A DNA stretch of 63,978 nucleotides. Origin: Clostridium cuniculi. Its GTDB lineage: Bacteria > Bacillota > Clostridia > Clostridiales > Clostridiaceae. Each line of letters opens with the position of its first letter. Within the stretch, counting starts at the first letter, position 1. The stretch spans positions 1 through 63,978 of the forward strand of contig NZ_SMUS01000025.1 in NCBI RefSeq assembly GCF_004353185.1, written 5' to 3'. The notes beneath the pieces are model-generated. The model was given only the letters and a program-made list of their open reading frames with translations. It searched no databases and was not told the origin of the DNA. Below are positions 53,296 through 63,851 of the stretch, one piece after another. Position numbers and translations under genes: made by a program.

Positions 53296-53473
53296 GAGAT
53301 AGCACAACTTAATAAGTCTGGGAAAACTTATTAAGACAGTCCTGCAGCTCTTAACTGCAGACCCAGCAAGTAATATCGAGACATATTACAAACTTCGGCA
53401 AAATCTCCTTCTTTTTAGATTCATCACACTCTCTAGCTCCACTAAAAACTGTTAGATTTTGCGCCTCTACCTC
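53296..53473 (-). promoter_or_regulatory. Lysine riboswitch (L-box)
   Basis: All main L-box blocks are present in order on the minus strand: GAGGTAGAGGCGC (53461-53473), GGAG...GCCGAAG, CTGGGTCTGCAG, AGCTGCAGGACTGTC, the AATAAGT/ACTTATT arm and the closing GTGCTATCTC (53296-53305). The closing strand GTGCTAT is also complementary to ATAGCAC (53206-53212) next to the terminator stem, giving mutually exclusive antiterminator and terminator folds. Lysine binding should lock P1 and stop transcription of the ABC operon. Confidence 0.95.
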
Positions 53474-53510
53474 ATAATAAAATGAGGTGTATATTCAATT
53501 TTATGTTTCC

Positions 53511-53539
53511 ATAATATACATGTATTTCCTTTTTGTCAA
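53511..53539 (-). promoter_or_regulatory. Promoter of the lysine transporter operon
   Basis: TTGACA (53534-53539), 17-nt spacer, TATTAT (53511-53516), about 35-40 nt ahead of the riboswitch 5' strand. Confidence 0.85.
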
Positions 53540-53646
53540 CATTTTTTTAACTTTTTGTTAACATATAAATTTGTAATAGTTTTCTTTAAATAATTCATAT
53601 AAATACATATTATGTAAACTAAAATCATTAACTATTTATTAATATT

Positions 53647-53697
53647 AAAAGGAAATATCACATTATAGTATTAAACTATAAGTAATATCTCCTTTTT
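53647..53697 (-). terminator. Terminator after gltD
   Basis: Long hairpin with AAAAGG and CCTTTTT ends and ATTATAGT/ACTATAAG tip, a few mismatches, directly after the gltD stop. Confidence 0.8.
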
Positions 53698-53698
53698 A

Positions 53699-55168
53699 CT
53701 ATTCCATCAAATATTTATCTACAGATAATGCAGCATTTCTCCCTTCTGCAATTCCCCACACAACTAAAGATGGTCCTCTTCTTGCATCTCCAGCTACAAA
53801 CACATTATCCTTAGAAGTCTTATAATCTACATCAGTTGCATTAATGCTTCCTCTACTATTTAACTCAACCCCTAAATCCTTAGCTATATAATCTTCAACC
53901 CCAGTAAAGCCCATAGCTATTAAAACTAAATCTGCATTCCAAATCTTTTCAGAACCTTCAATTTCCTTAAGACTCATTCTACCATTTTCATCTTTAACCC
54001 ATTCTACATCAACGGTTTTAAGAGATTTTACATCACCATTTTTGTCTCCATAAAACTCTTTAACACTAGTTAAATACATTCTTGGGTCATGACCAAACTT
54101 TGCAATATACTCTTCTTGACCATAGTCAACTTTTAATATTTTTGCATATTCTGGCCAAGGATTATTTTCACCTCTAGTTTTTAAAGGCTCTCCCATTATT
54201 TCAAATTGATTTACAGATTTACATCCTTGTCTAAGTGCTGTACCAACACAGTCAGTTCCCGTATCTCCTCCACCAATTACTATTACATCTTTATCTGTAG
54301 CTATAATATCGGCTCCTTTATTAAATACTGAACCAACTACTCTTTTTGTATTATTAGTTAAATATTTTACTGCAAAATGAATTCCATTAAGTTCTCTTCC
54401 AGGCACCTTTAAATCTCTTGGTTTAGATGCACCTATTGTTACAACTATTGCATCATACTCTTTATCTAATTCATTAAAAGTAATATCAATACCAACATTT
54501 ACACAAGTTTTAAAGGTAATACCTTCTTCTTTAAGAAGATTAACTCTTCTTTCTATAACAGTCTTTTCAAGCTTCATATTTGGTATACCATACATCATAA
54601 GTCCACCAACACGGTCTTCTCTTTCATATACAGTAACACTATGACCTAACTTATTTAAAAAGTCTGAACATGTAAGACCTGATGGTCCTGAACCTATAAC
54701 AGCAACTTTTTTTCCTGTTCTTATTTGTGGTGGATTAGCTTTAATAATACCCTCACTAAAGCCCTTTTCTATTAAATACTTTTCATTAGCCTTAACTGTA
54801 ACAGCATCTCCATGTAATCCACAAGTACAAGCATTTTCACATAATGCAGGGCATACCCTAGAAGTAAATTCCGGGAAATTACTAGTTTTTAAGAGTCTTT
54901 CTAGCCCTAATTTCCACTTTCCTAAATATACAAAGTTATTCCACTCAGGAATAAGGTTATGCAAAGGACAGCCAGTCGCCATTCCATTTAATATTATTCC
55001 TGATTGGCAAAATGGAACTCCACAGTCCATACATCTTGCCCCTTGCTCTTTTCTTTCCTCTTCAGTAAGAGGTGTATCAAATTCATTCCAATGATTTATT
55101 CTACTTAGCGCATCCTCTCTACTACAGTTCTTTCTACTAAATTCCATAAAACCTGTTGCTTTTCCCAT
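53699..55168 (-). CDS. gltD: Glutamate synthase [NADPH] small subunit
   Basis: 489-aa subunit that passes electrons from NADPH via FAD and iron-sulfur clusters to GltB. N-terminal cluster cysteines (ARCMDCGVPFCQSG, GCPLHN, CPALCENACTCGL), FAD motif VAVIGSGPSGLTCSDFL (about 160), NADPH motif VIVIGGGDTGTDCVGTALRQGC, and the C-terminal VFVAGDARRGPSLVVWGIAEGR. Starts 12 nt after the gltB stop, so one operon. Activity provides glutamate from glutamine and 2-oxoglutarate. Confidence 0.96.
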   Translation of the reverse strand: MGKATGFMEFSRKNCSREDALSRINHWNEFDTPLTEEERKEQGARCMDCGVPFCQSGIILNGMATGCPLHNLIPEWNNFVYLGKWKLGLERLLKTSNFPEFTSRVCPALCENACTCGLHGDAVTVKANEKYLIEKGFSEGIIKANPPQIRTGKKVAVIGSGPSGLTCSDFLNKLGHSVTVYEREDRVGGLMMYGIPNMKLEKTVIERRVNLLKEEGITFKTCVNVGIDITFNELDKEYDAIVVTIGASKPRDLKVPGRELNGIHFAVKYLTNNTKRVVGSVFNKGADIIATDKDVIVIGGGDTGTDCVGTALRQGCKSVNQFEIMGEPLKTRGENNPWPEYAKILKVDYGQEEYIAKFGHDPRMYLTSVKEFYGDKNGDVKSLKTVDVEWVKDENGRMSLKEIEGSEKIWNADLVLIAMGFTGVEDYIAKDLGVELNSRGSINATDVDYKTSKDNVFVAGDARRGPSLVVWGIAEGRNAALSVDKYLME

Positions 55169-55180
55169 GATACTCCCTCC

Positions 55181-58100
55181 TTACATTCCTTTTCCTGTTT
55201 TTTCATAGAAAGCATTAACTAAAGCTTCATCTCTAGTAAACCCTTTCTCTTCATTTATTTTAACAAGCTCTAAAACTTCCTTATAATCTTTAGGAATTAC
55301 TTTTTTAATTTTAGTTATATTTAAATCAAAATTATCTAAAATTGTTTTAGCTTTTACTGAATTTGTAAGATTATAATGCTCCGTAATTATTTCTTTCAAG
55401 AAGTTAATATCTTCATCATTTATCTCTTCAATAAGTACCATCTCTTTATTAACTTTAGAAACAAACTTATTACTTTTATCTAGAACATAAGCTATACCAC
55501 CACTCATACCAGCAGCAAAATTAACTCCTGTTTCTCCTAATATAACAGCTCTTCCTCCTGTCATATATTCACAACCATGAGCTCCACACCCTTCAATTAC
55601 AGCTGTTGCTCCTGAATTTCTCACACAGAATCTTTCACCAACAACTCCATTAAAAAATGCCTTACCAGATGTAGCTCCATATAATGCCACATTACCAACT
55701 ATAATATTTTCATCTGCAACTATTTTACTATTCTTAGGAGGATATACAACTATCTTTCCTCCTGATAACCCCTTACCAACATAATCATTACCATCACCTT
55801 CAACTTCTAAAGTTAAACCTCTTGGTATAAATGCACCAAAGCTTTGTCCAGCTGCTCCTGTACACTTAATCCATACTGTATCTTCTGGTAATCCTTCAGC
55901 CTTATGTCTTCTAGTAATTTCAGACCCTAAGATAGTACCAAATGCTCTATCTGTATTTAAAATATCAAGTTCTATTTTAACTTTTTCCTTATTATCTAAA
56001 GCTGGTTTTGCAAGGTCTAAAAGTATTGCTGAATCTTTAACAGAATCAAGCTTATGATCATACTTATTATCTAAATTGAATCTAATACCATTTTCAGAAT
56101 CAACTTGTGATTTGTCTAATACTAGTGATAAATCAACTCTTTTAGCCTTCCAGTTATCAACATTTTCTTTTTTCTTCAACTTGTCTACTCTACCAATCAT
56201 TTCGTCAATAGTTCTAAATCCAAGTTTAGCCATGTATTCTCTTAGTTCTTCAGCAATAAACTTCATAAAGTTTACTACATATTCTGGCTTACCAGTAAAC
56301 CTCTTTCTAAGTTCTTCATTTTGTGTGGCAATCCCAACTGGACAAGTATCTAAATTGCATACTCTCATCATTACACAACCTAAAGTTACAAGTGGTGCAG
56401 TTGCAAATCCAAATTCTTCAGCTCCAAGTAAAGCTGCTATTGCAACATCTCTACCTGTCATAAGCTTACCATCAGTTTCAACTCTAACTCTATCTCTTAA
56501 GTTATTCATAACAAGTGTTTGATGGGCTTCTGCAAGTCCTAATTCCCATGGAAGACCTGCATGTTGAATAGAAGTCTTAGGAGATGCCCCTGTACCTCCA
56601 TCATAACCTGATACTAATATTACATCAGCCCCAGCTTTAGCAACACCTGCTGCAACTGTTCCAACTCCAGCCTCTGCAACCAATTTTACAGAAATATCTG
56701 CATATATATTAGAATTCTTCAAATCATATATAAGTTGTGCTAAATCTTCTATTGAATAAATATCATGATGAGGTGGTGGTGAAATAAGCCCAACTGCAGT
56801 AGTTGAATGTCTTGTTTTTGCAATCCAAGGATATACCTTTGATGCAGGAAGTTGTCCACCTTCTCCTGGTTTTGCACCTTGAGCCATTTTTATTTGTAAT
56901 TCATCTGCATTAACTAAATATTCTGAAGTAACTCCAAATCTACCTGATGCTATTTGCTTAATTTTAGATCTCTTTGAATTACCATTATCAAGTGGAATCC
57001 ATCTTTCTCTATCTTCTCCACCTTCTCCAGTATTAGACTTACCGCCTAATCTATTCATTGCTATAGCAAGTGCTTCATGAGCCTCCTTAGAAATTGAACC
57101 ATATGACATTGCTCCAGTTTTAAATCTCTTTACAATTGAAGATACTGGCTCTACCTCCTCTAGTGGAATAGGATTTGCTTCAAATTCAAAGTCTAATAAT
57201 CCTCTTAAAGTTAATCCTTCTTCCTCTTTATTTATTAATGTAGAATATTCCTTAAACCTATTATAATCTCCAGTTTTTGTTGCTTGTTGTAACATGTGAA
57301 TAGTTGCTGGATTGTATAAATGCTTTTCTCCATTACTTCTTAATTTATCTCTACCGAAGTTATCTAAATCAAAATTAAGTTGTTTATATCTCTTGTTATA
57401 AGCCTTTTCATGCTTAGATAACGCTTCTTTTTCTATATCCTTTAAAGTTAATCCACCAATTCTACTAGTTGTATTTGTAAAGTACTTATCTATTACAGAT
57501 TTATCTATACCTAAAGCTTCAAATATTTGAGCTCCTTGATATGATCTAATAGCTGAAATCCCCATCTTAGAAAGTATTTTAGTTATGCCTTTAACAACAG
57601 CTGTATCATAATTATTGATAGCCTCTTCATATGAAATTGTAATGATTTCATCTTCAATTAACTCATGAATACATTGATAAGCTAAATATGGATTAACTGC
57701 TGTAGCTCCATATCCTAAAAGTGTTGCAAAGTGATGAACTTCTCTAGCCTCTGCAGTTTCTACAATAATATCAGCTAAACTTCTAACACCTTTTTTAATT
57801 AAGTAGTTATTCATTGCCGCAACTGCTAATAATGAAGGAATTGGTGCATTTGATTCATCAACAAATCTATCACTTAATATAATTACATTTGCTCCTTCAT
57901 TAATAAGTTGAAGTGCTTCTCTACATAAATATTTCAATGATATTTCTAAACTATTCTCCTTAGTTTTATCGAAAGTAATATCTAAGGTTTTAATATTATA
58001 TCCATGTCCATCTAATGATTTTATTTTTACTAAATCTTTATCATTAATAATTGGATTTACTATTTCTATTTGTCTACAACTTTCAGGACAATCATCTAAT

Positions 58101-59749
58101 ATGTTTCCTTTAGAGCCTAAATAGACATTAGTGGATGTTACAACCTCTTCTCTTATTGCATCTATTGGAGGATTAGTTACTTGAGCAAATAATTGCTTAA
58201 AGTAATTAAATAACGGTTGATCTTTTAAGGATAATACAGCAAGTGGTGTATCAATCCCCATGGCTGCCATTGGTTCATGCATATTTTGAGCCATTTCATA
58301 TATATTAGTTTTTAAATCTTCATATCCATAACCAAATACCTTTTGATAAGTTGTTATTTCTTCTCTACCCATAAATTTATGTTCATAATTATCTATATTT
58401 ATATTTTTAAGTGGGGTTAATCTTTCTTCTAACCATTCTTTATATGGTTTTTCTAAACTATACTTTTTCTTAACTTCTGTATCTTCTATAAGCTTACCTT
58501 TAATAGTATCAACTAATAAAATCTTTCCTGGCTCTAATCTATCTTTTCTTACTACCCTCTCCTCATCTATGTATACTGCTCCAGTTTCTGATGAAAGATA
58601 TAGATATCCATCATCTGTTATATAATATCGTGATGGTCTTAATCCATTTCTATCTAAAACTGCTCCTACCCTATCTCCATCAGTAAATACTATAGATGCA
58701 GGTCCATCCCATGGCTCCATTAATGTTGAATTATACTTATAAAAAGCTTTTTTATCTTCATCTATATTTTTAGACTTTTCCCATGGTTCAGGTATTAGCA
58801 TTAATATTGATCTAGCTAAATCTCTTCCACCCATATATAAAAATTCTAATACATTATCAAAAGTTGCAGAGTCTGAACCTTCCTTATTTATTATAGGTAA
58901 TACTTCAGGAAGCTTATCTCCAAATACCTCTGAAGTAATAGATCCTTCTCTTGAATAAATCTTATTAACATTACCTCTTAAAGTATTTATCTCTCCATTA
59001 TGAACCATCATTCTATTAGGATGTGCTCTTTCCCAACTTGGAAATGTATTTGTTGAGTATCTTGAATGAACTAAAGCTATAGCTGATTCAACATCTTTAT
59101 CTAATAAATCAGGATAAAATTCTCTTACTTGTGTTGATAACAACATCCCTTTATAAACTATTGTTTTTGAAGAAAGTGATGCTATATAAGTAGTACAATT
59201 ATTTAAAGATTCTTCTAAATTAAAAGCTTTTTCAATGTTTCTTCTTAATATATATAATTCTCTTTCAAATTCTCTTGTATCTTTTATATTATTAGGTTTA
59301 TCTAATATAATCTGTATAATGTTAGGCATAGACTCTAAAGCTGCCTTTCCAAGTCCACTATAATCTATAGGTACATCTCTTAATAGTAAGGTGTTATATC
59401 CTTTTTGCATTAAAACTTTATTCATTATATTTAATGCTAATTCTTTTTTCTTTTTTTCAGTTGGAAGAAATAATACACCTATGGCATATTCTCCACTTTT
59501 AGGTAAACTAACATTAGACTCTTTACATACTTTATTAAAAAAGTTGTGAGGTATTTGAATTAAAATACCAGCTCCATCACCAGTATTCTCATCTGCTCCA
59601 GTTCCACCCCTATGCTTTAAATTTTCTAAAATATCTAAAGCATCATTTATAACCTTATTAGAGCTTTTTCCTTTAATATTTACTACAGCTCCTATTCCAC
59701 ATGCATCATGTTCAAAACTACTGTTATATAACCCCCAATTTTCTTTCAT
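55181..59749 (-). CDS. gltB: Glutamate synthase large subunit
   Basis: 1522 aa. Class-II amidotransferase domain whose catalytic cysteine is C17 in [10 protein letters not shown] after a short propeptide; central domain; FMN-binding synthase domain (about 850-1220: [57 protein letters not shown]); 3Fe-4S cysteines in [18 protein letters not shown]-terminal GXGXG beta-helix ([32 protein letters not shown]). The length is normal. It makes two glutamates from glutamine and 2-oxoglutarate with electrons from GltD. The upstream region has two loosely CodY-like sequences. Confidence 0.96.
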   Translation of the reverse strand: MKENWGLYNSSFEHDACGIGAVVNIKGKSSNKVINDALDILENLKHRGGTGADENTGDGAGILIQIPHNFFNKVCKESNVSLPKSGEYAIGVLFLPTEKKKKELALNIMNKVLMQKGYNTLLLRDVPIDYSGLGKAALESMPNIIQIILDKPNNIKDTREFERELYILRRNIEKAFNLEESLNNCTTYIASLSSKTIVYKGMLLSTQVREFYPDLLDKDVESAIALVHSRYSTNTFPSWERAHPNRMMVHNGEINTLRGNVNKIYSREGSITSEVFGDKLPEVLPIINKEGSDSATFDNVLEFLYMGGRDLARSILMLIPEPWEKSKNIDEDKKAFYKYNSTLMEPWDGPASIVFTDGDRVGAVLDRNGLRPSRYYITDDGYLYLSSETGAVYIDEERVVRKDRLEPGKILLVDTIKGKLIEDTEVKKKYSLEKPYKEWLEERLTPLKNINIDNYEHKFMGREEITTYQKVFGYGYEDLKTNIYEMAQNMHEPMAAMGIDTPLAVLSLKDQPLFNYFKQLFAQVTNPPIDAIREEVVTSTNVYLGSKGNILDDCPESCRQIEIVNPIINDKDLVKIKSLDGHGYNIKTLDITFDKTKENSLEISLKYLCREALQLINEGANVIILSDRFVDESNAPIPSLLAVAAMNNYLIKKGVRSLADIIVETAEAREVHHFATLLGYGATAVNPYLAYQCIHELIEDEIITISYEEAINNYDTAVVKGITKILSKMGISAIRSYQGAQIFEALGIDKSVIDKYFTNTTSRIGGLTLKDIEKEALSKHEKAYNKRYKQLNFDLDNFGRDKLRSNGEKHLYNPATIHMLQQATKTGDYNRFKEYSTLINKEEEGLTLRGLLDFEFEANPIPLEEVEPVSSIVKRFKTGAMSYGSISKEAHEALAIAMNRLGGKSNTGEGGEDRERWIPLDNGNSKRSKIKQIASGRFGVTSEYLVNADELQIKMAQGAKPGEGGQLPASKVYPWIAKTRHSTTAVGLISPPPHHDIYSIEDLAQLIYDLKNSNIYADISVKLVAEAGVGTVAAGVAKAGADVILVSGYDGGTGASPKTSIQHAGLPWELGLAEAHQTLVMNNLRDRVRVETDGKLMTGRDVAIAALLGAEEFGFATAPLVTLGCVMMRVCNLDTCPVGIATQNEELRKRFTGKPEYVVNFMKFIAEELREYMAKLGFRTIDEMIGRVDKLKKKENVDNWKAKRVDLSLVLDKSQVDSENGIRFNLDNKYDHKLDSVKDSAILLDLAKPALDNKEKVKIELDILNTDRAFGTILGSEITRRHKAEGLPEDTVWIKCTGAAGQSFGAFIPRGLTLEVEGDGNDYVGKGLSGGKIVVYPPKNSKIVADENIIVGNVALYGATSGKAFFNGVVGERFCVRNSGATAVIEGCGAHGCEYMTGGRAVILGETGVNFAAGMSGGIAYVLDKSNKFVSKVNKEMVLIEEINDEDINFLKEIITEHYNLTNSVKAKTILDNFDLNITKIKKVIPKDYKEVLELVKINEEKGFTRDEALVNAFYEKTGKGM

Positions 59750-60160
59750 ATATCCCTCTCCTTTTTAATAGTATATTTTTATGTATGAAAACTAAATATG
59801 AAATTATACTACTCAAAAAAATTCTCATTTTTTGTTTGAATCCATTTTTTGTATAATAAATATTATATATAAATTTATATACAATTTCAAACTTTTATTA
59901 TTATTTTTGTATACTTTTCTCAAAAAATTAAGTATTATGTTTATTAATGTTAATTTTATTAATAATTTATCATTTCAATTCTTAGGTATTTTAAATGATT
60001 TATAAGTATTTATTTTCATTTTTATGAATTTCATTTTTCTATTTCTGTCATTTTCTCAAAAATTTTTATTAAATTTTTATATAAAAATGTCACATTATAA
60101 TCATAATGTGACATCTACTTATTTTTTATATTAATTTATTTTCACCTGTAATATATAATT
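59750..60160. other. gltB upstream region
   Basis: 411 nt, very AT-rich, no gene. Contains the terminator of the LytTR pair and two copies of TTTTTGAGAAAA on the minus strand (within 60049-60063 and 59913-59927), which loosely resemble the CodY box (three to four mismatches). No strong TTGACA-type promoter recognised. Confidence 0.4.
60082..60114 (-). terminator. Terminator of the LytTR/membrane-protein operon
   Basis: 12-bp perfect stem ATGTCACATTAT (60087-60098 and 60103-60114) with 4-nt loop and TTTTTAT on the minus strand. Confidence 0.9.
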
Positions 60161-60775
60161 CTATAGTTCTGTTATTTTTAATGTATATACTGCATTCCCT
60201 ATTAAACCATAATAATATCCTAGCTCAACTTTATATAATACCTCATTTATCCTTACTATAGCTGGAATATCTCTTTCTATATACTCTAATGTATCTCCCT
60301 TTTCTATACATTTATCTTCTATTATTTTGAAAAATTCCTCTTTACTTTTAGGTTTTTGATCTAAGTCTATAACTAACGTTTTATGCTTGTTAACTCTCAT
60401 TCCATTCAATTCCTTAGCAATCCTACTAAGATGCATATAATCTCCTATCCATAGCCCTACAATAATTATTGTGTTTACCAATATAATATATCTAATATAA
60501 TCATCAATAAATATTCCTATTATAGGAACTATAATTACAATCATCCAAACCCAATAGTATATAGCGATTCCACTACTTCCTTTACTATTTCTGCCTGGTA
60601 ATTGTCTAATAAATTGAAACAATATACCTATAACAATATATACTAAAACTACTGGTATAAAGTAATTAAATACTTTTACTGCTCCATTTAAATCATTAGT
60701 GAACCTTAATGTTAATATTGAGCTTACAAGTAAAAGTAACCCTACGTTAACTCCCTTTATTAAGTTTTCTTTCAT
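60161..60775 (-). CDS. Four-helix membrane protein partnered with LytTR regulator
   Basis: 204 aa. Four hydrophobic helices (about 10-27, 36-57, 70-91, 93-112), then a cytoplasmic C-terminal domain of about 90 residues (TLVIDLDQKPKSKEEFFKII...). The first half resembles the DUF3021-type proteins encoded with stand-alone LytTR regulators; in streptococcal LytTR regulatory systems the membrane partner inhibits the regulator. Start overlaps the LytTR stop by 4 nt. Signal unknown. Confidence 0.72.
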   Translation of the reverse strand: MKENLIKGVNVGLLLLVSSILTLRFTNDLNGAVKVFNYFIPVVLVYIVIGILFQFIRQLPGRNSKGSSGIAIYYWVWMIVIIVPIIGIFIDDYIRYIILVNTIIIVGLWIGDYMHLSRIAKELNGMRVNKHKTLVIDLDQKPKSKEEFFKIIEDKCIEKGDTLEYIERDIPAIVRINEVLYKVELGYYYGLIGNAVYTLKITEL

Positions 60776-61227
60776 TCCCCTCTCCCCCCCTTAATTCTCT
60801 CTCTTACTTCTCTTAAATATTTTCTTGAAATATAAGTTGTTTCATTATTAATTAATTTAGCTTCCATTAACCCATTCAGTAATGGATTATAAACTAACAC
60901 CTTTTCTAAATTTAATATTGTTGATTTAGAAATTCTTACGAATTGTGATGGTAATATCTTTTCTAATTCATATAATCTATTTTTATACTCATAAACCTCC
61001 TTTTCTGTATGAATTAATAAATTCCTTTTAGTTGTTTCTACAAAATAAACATCATCGCTTTTAACTTTATAAATTTTACTATCCTTATAACATGATAATT
61101 TAATACTTTTATATTTTTCGTTTTCTATATAATCAATAAGATTTTCTATAGATTTATTGTGCTCATGAACAAATAACTCTACAGCTTCTTCTTTTGCTTT
61201 ATCTATTTCTTGAATTCTTACCTTCAT
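60772..61227 (-). CDS. Stand-alone LytTR DNA-binding regulator
   Basis: 151 aa with no receiver domain. A short N-terminal helical part (1-45) and a LytTR domain (about 48-145: KSDDVYFVETTKRNLLIHTEKEVYEYKNRLYELEKILPSQFVRISKSTILNLEKV). Members of this type are controlled by a membrane partner rather than by phosphorylation. AGGGGGG precedes the ATG. Operon with the membrane protein downstream. Confidence 0.85.
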   Translation of the reverse strand: MKVRIQEIDKAKEEAVELFVHEHNKSIENLIDYIENEKYKSIKLSCYKDSKIYKVKSDDVYFVETTKRNLLIHTEKEVYEYKNRLYELEKILPSQFVRISKSTILNLEKVLVYNPLLNGLMEAKLINNETTYISRKYLREVRERIKGGRGE

Positions 61228-61523
61228 ATTCCCCCCTAAAACTTGTTACTATAAAATAATAATCACTTCTTAAATCTTAAATATAAGCTTCTTTACTTTA
61301 ATAATATCCTACACCTATTTTAATTTCCACATTTTACACGCAAGTGGTAGTTTTAAATAGGTAAGAGGCCTATAAGGCACTTATTTTCTATATAAATACA
61401 TAAGTTAATTGACATTCTAATCATTAAATAATATTATTTAAAATTGGTAGCGATACACACTTGTATAACACATAAGATAAAGTATATAAAAATACTAATT
61501 TACAAAAGAAAGGTGAGATATAA
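61228..61523. other. Divergent intergenic region with nested inverted repeats
   Basis: 296 nt between the LytTR gene and the symporter. Contains ACCTATTT (61313-61320) / AAATAGGT (61355-61362) enclosing CCAC...GTGG, then TAAG-AG-GCC-TATAA-GGC-A-CTTA (about 61362-61383) followed by TTTTCTAT. They may be RNA hairpins or LytTR sites. The rightward promoter is listed separately. Confidence 0.45.
61409..61437 (+). promoter_or_regulatory. Symporter promoter
   Basis: TTGACA (61409-61414), 17-nt spacer, TATTAT (61432-61437), about 85 nt upstream of the symporter start. Confidence 0.75.
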
Positions 61524-62753
61524 TTGAAATTTCTAAAAAATTATGCTTCTTCACTAATATTACTTATAGCCATACTAATAGGTGGTTTTTTAGGTATCAT
61601 ACTAGGTGAAAAAGCTATAATCTTTGAACCAATAGGGAATTTATTTTTAAACTTAATTTTTACACTACTGGTTCCTATAGTTTTCTTTAGCATATCTTCT
61701 TCTATAGCTAATATGGAAAACTCAAAAAAACTCGGTAAAATTCTTGGAACAACTATTATAGTTTTTGCTATTACAGCCATTATTTCAGGAATTATAGGTG
61801 TTATTAGCTTTAAATTATTTAATCCTACTAATAATTTAGATTCATCTATATTTAATAATCTTCTTAGTTCTACAGGATCTATAGAACAAGAAAATGTTGG
61901 TATAATTCAAAAAATAGTTTCAAGTATTACTGTTAATGACTTTTCTGGGCTTTTATCTAGAAGTAATATGTTAGCTCTAATCTTATTTTCTATTCTTATT
62001 GGATTTGCAACTATGCTTTCTAAAGAAGATGGAAAGCCATTTGCAGCATTTTTAAAAAGCGGTTCTATAGTAACTATGAAAATGATGGGATTAATTATGT
62101 ATATTGCTCCATTAGGACTTGGTTGCTACTTTGCAACAGTTGTTGGACAACTAGGTAGTCAAATACTTGGTGGATATATAAAAGTATTCATTTTATATAT
62201 TGTAGTTTCTATTATTTACTTCTTTGGATTTTTTACTATTTATGCTTATATTGCTGGTAAAAAACAAGGTGTAAAAATATTTTGGAAAAATGCTACTCCT
62301 CCTGCAGTTACAGCATTAGCAACTTGCTCTAGTGCTGCTTGTATTCCAGTTAATATAGATGCAGCTAAAAAAATGGGAGTTTCAGATACACTTGCAAATA
62401 TCGTTATGCCACTTGGTGTTAATATTCATAAAGATGGTTCTATAATTGGGGGCATCTTTAAAATAATGTTCTTATTCGGAATATTTGGAAGAGATACTAA
62501 CAATATTGGAACTTTACTAATGATTCTTGGGGTAGGCTTGCTTATCGGTGCAGTAGTTGGTGCTGTTCCTGGCGGTGGTGCAATTGGAGAAATGCTTATT
62601 TTAAGTATCTTTGGTTTCCCAGCTGAAAGCCTAGCAATAATGCTTGTTATAGCTACAATAATAGATGCACCAGCAACCTTATTAAATTCATCTGGTAATA
62701 CAGTTTGTACTATGATGATTTCTAAATTCATGAAAGAAAATTCTAATAAGTAA
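61524..62753 (+). CDS. Dicarboxylate/amino-acid:cation symporter (DAACS family)
   Basis: 409-aa membrane symporter of the GltP/SstT/GltPh fold: eight helices plus re-entrant loops, with TALATCSSAACIPVNIDAAKKMGV (HP1), VMPLGVNIHKDGSIIGG (TM7; NMDGT replaced by NIHKDG) and VPGGGAIGEM / IIDAPATLLNSSGNT (HP2-TM8). It imports glutamate, aspartate, serine or dicarboxylates with Na+ or H+; the altered TM7 motif leaves the substrate open. Start is TTG 61524, 8 nt after AAGGTG. Followed by a terminator, then a cysteine-synthase-like gene. Confidence 0.87.
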   Translation: MKFLKNYASSLILLIAILIGGFLGIILGEKAIIFEPIGNLFLNLIFTLLVPIVFFSISSSIANMENSKKLGKILGTTIIVFAITAIISGIIGVISFKLFNPTNNLDSSIFNNLLSSTGSIEQENVGIIQKIVSSITVNDFSGLLSRSNMLALILFSILIGFATMLSKEDGKPFAAFLKSGSIVTMKMMGLIMYIAPLGLGCYFATVVGQLGSQILGGYIKVFILYIVVSIIYFFGFFTIYAYIAGKKQGVKIFWKNATPPAVTALATCSSAACIPVNIDAAKKMGVSDTLANIVMPLGVNIHKDGSIIGGIFKIMFLFGIFGRDTNNIGTLLMILGVGLLIGAVVGAVPGGGAIGEMLILSIFGFPAESLAIMLVIATIIDAPATLLNSSGNTVCTMMISKFMKENSNK

Positions 62754-62765
62754 TTCTCTTAAATT

Positions 62766-62810
62766 ATATATGAAATAACTTTTACTAAAATAAAAAGTTA
62801 TTTCATATAT
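62766..62810 (+). terminator. Terminator after symporter gene
   Basis: 18-bp perfect stem (ATATATGAAATAACTTTT, 62766-62783, and 62793-62810) with a 9-nt loop between the two plus-strand genes. No long T-run follows, so read-through into the next gene is possible. Confidence 0.65.
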
Positions 62811-62843
62811 TACTATTGGAACAATTTTTTCAGGAGTTTTTTT

Positions 62844-63851
62844 ATGAAAGATATATTTAGTAAAATAAATAATTTAGAAAAACTTATAGGTAATACTCCC
62901 TTAGTAGAAATTTCATTTAAATATAAAGAAAAAAATATGAAAATTTATGCTAAACTCGAATATTACAATTTAACTGGAAGTATTAAAGATAGAGTTGCTA
63001 TATATATTCTAAAACGGGCTTATATAAATAAAAAAATTAACGAAAATGACCTTATTCTCGAAGCTACTAGCGGTAATACTGGTATTTCTCTTGCAGCCAT
63101 TGGAGCTTATTTAGGGCATAATGTTCATATCTATATGCCAGATTGGATGAGCTCAGAAAGAATGAAATTACTAGAAAGTTATAATACTAAACTACATTTA
63201 GTATCAAAGAATGATGGTGGATTTCTTAAATGCATATCTTTAACTGAACAATGTAAAGCTAATTGTCCTGATATTTTTTTACCACAACAATTTTCAAACA
63301 ATGATAATATATATTCTCATTATCACTCTACAGCTCCTGAAATATACTCAACATTAAAAAGACATCACATATCCCCTTCAATTTTTGTTGCTGGAGTAGG
63401 TACTGGCGGAACAATAATGGGTATATCTAAATTTTTAAAAGAAAAAAATCGTCATTTAAAAGCTTATCCTATTGAACCAGCCTCATCCCCAACACTTTCA
63501 ACAGGTACTCATACAGGTTATCATCGTATTCAAGGAATTTCAGATGAGTTTATTCCCTCAATAGTAGATTTAAATCAATTAAGTGACATTATAAGTGTTG
63601 ATGATGGTGATGCTATAATCATGGCTCAAATGCTATCTAAAGAATTAGGACTTGGTGTTGGAATCTCCTCCGGTGCTAATTTTATAGGTGCTATTAAAGC
63701 TTTAGATATTAACAAATCTGTTTCTGGTGCTATAACTGTCTTTTCTGATGATAATAAAAAATATATATCTACTGATTTAATGAATAAAGAACCTATTAAA
63801 TCTGGCTTTATTTCTTCTGATGTTAAACTCCTCGACTTTAGAGTTCTTTAA
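62844..63851 (+). CDS. cysK: Cysteine synthase family PLP enzyme
   Basis: 335-aa fold-type-II PLP enzyme. PLP lysine K48 in LTGSIKDRVA, substrate-binding SGNTGISLA (76-84), phosphate loop VGTGGT and GISSGAN near the C-terminus. It resembles O-acetylserine sulfhydrylase and the cystathionine-beta-synthase core; the last about 30 residues diverge. It would make L-cysteine from O-acetylserine and sulfide, but other beta-replacement reactions are possible. CAGGAG site 7 nt before the ATG. Confidence 0.8.
   Translation: MKDIFSKINNLEKLIGNTPLVEISFKYKEKNMKIYAKLEYYNLTGSIKDRVAIYILKRAYINKKINENDLILEATSGNTGISLAAIGAYLGHNVHIYMPDWMSSERMKLLESYNTKLHLVSKNDGGFLKCISLTEQCKANCPDIFLPQQFSNNDNIYSHYHSTAPEIYSTLKRHHISPSIFVAGVGTGGTIMGISKFLKEKNRHLKAYPIEPASSPTLSTGTHTGYHRIQGISDEFIPSIVDLNQLSDIISVDDGDAIIMAQMLSKELGLGVGISSGANFIGAIKALDINKSVSGAITVFSDDNKKYISTDLMNKEPIKSGFISSDVKLLDFRVL

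Noticed and set aside
56076..56522. 148-codon plus-strand open frame inside gltB
   Set aside because: It lies fully antisense to well-conserved gltB sequence, with low-complexity Ser/Leu-rich translation and no ribosome site.
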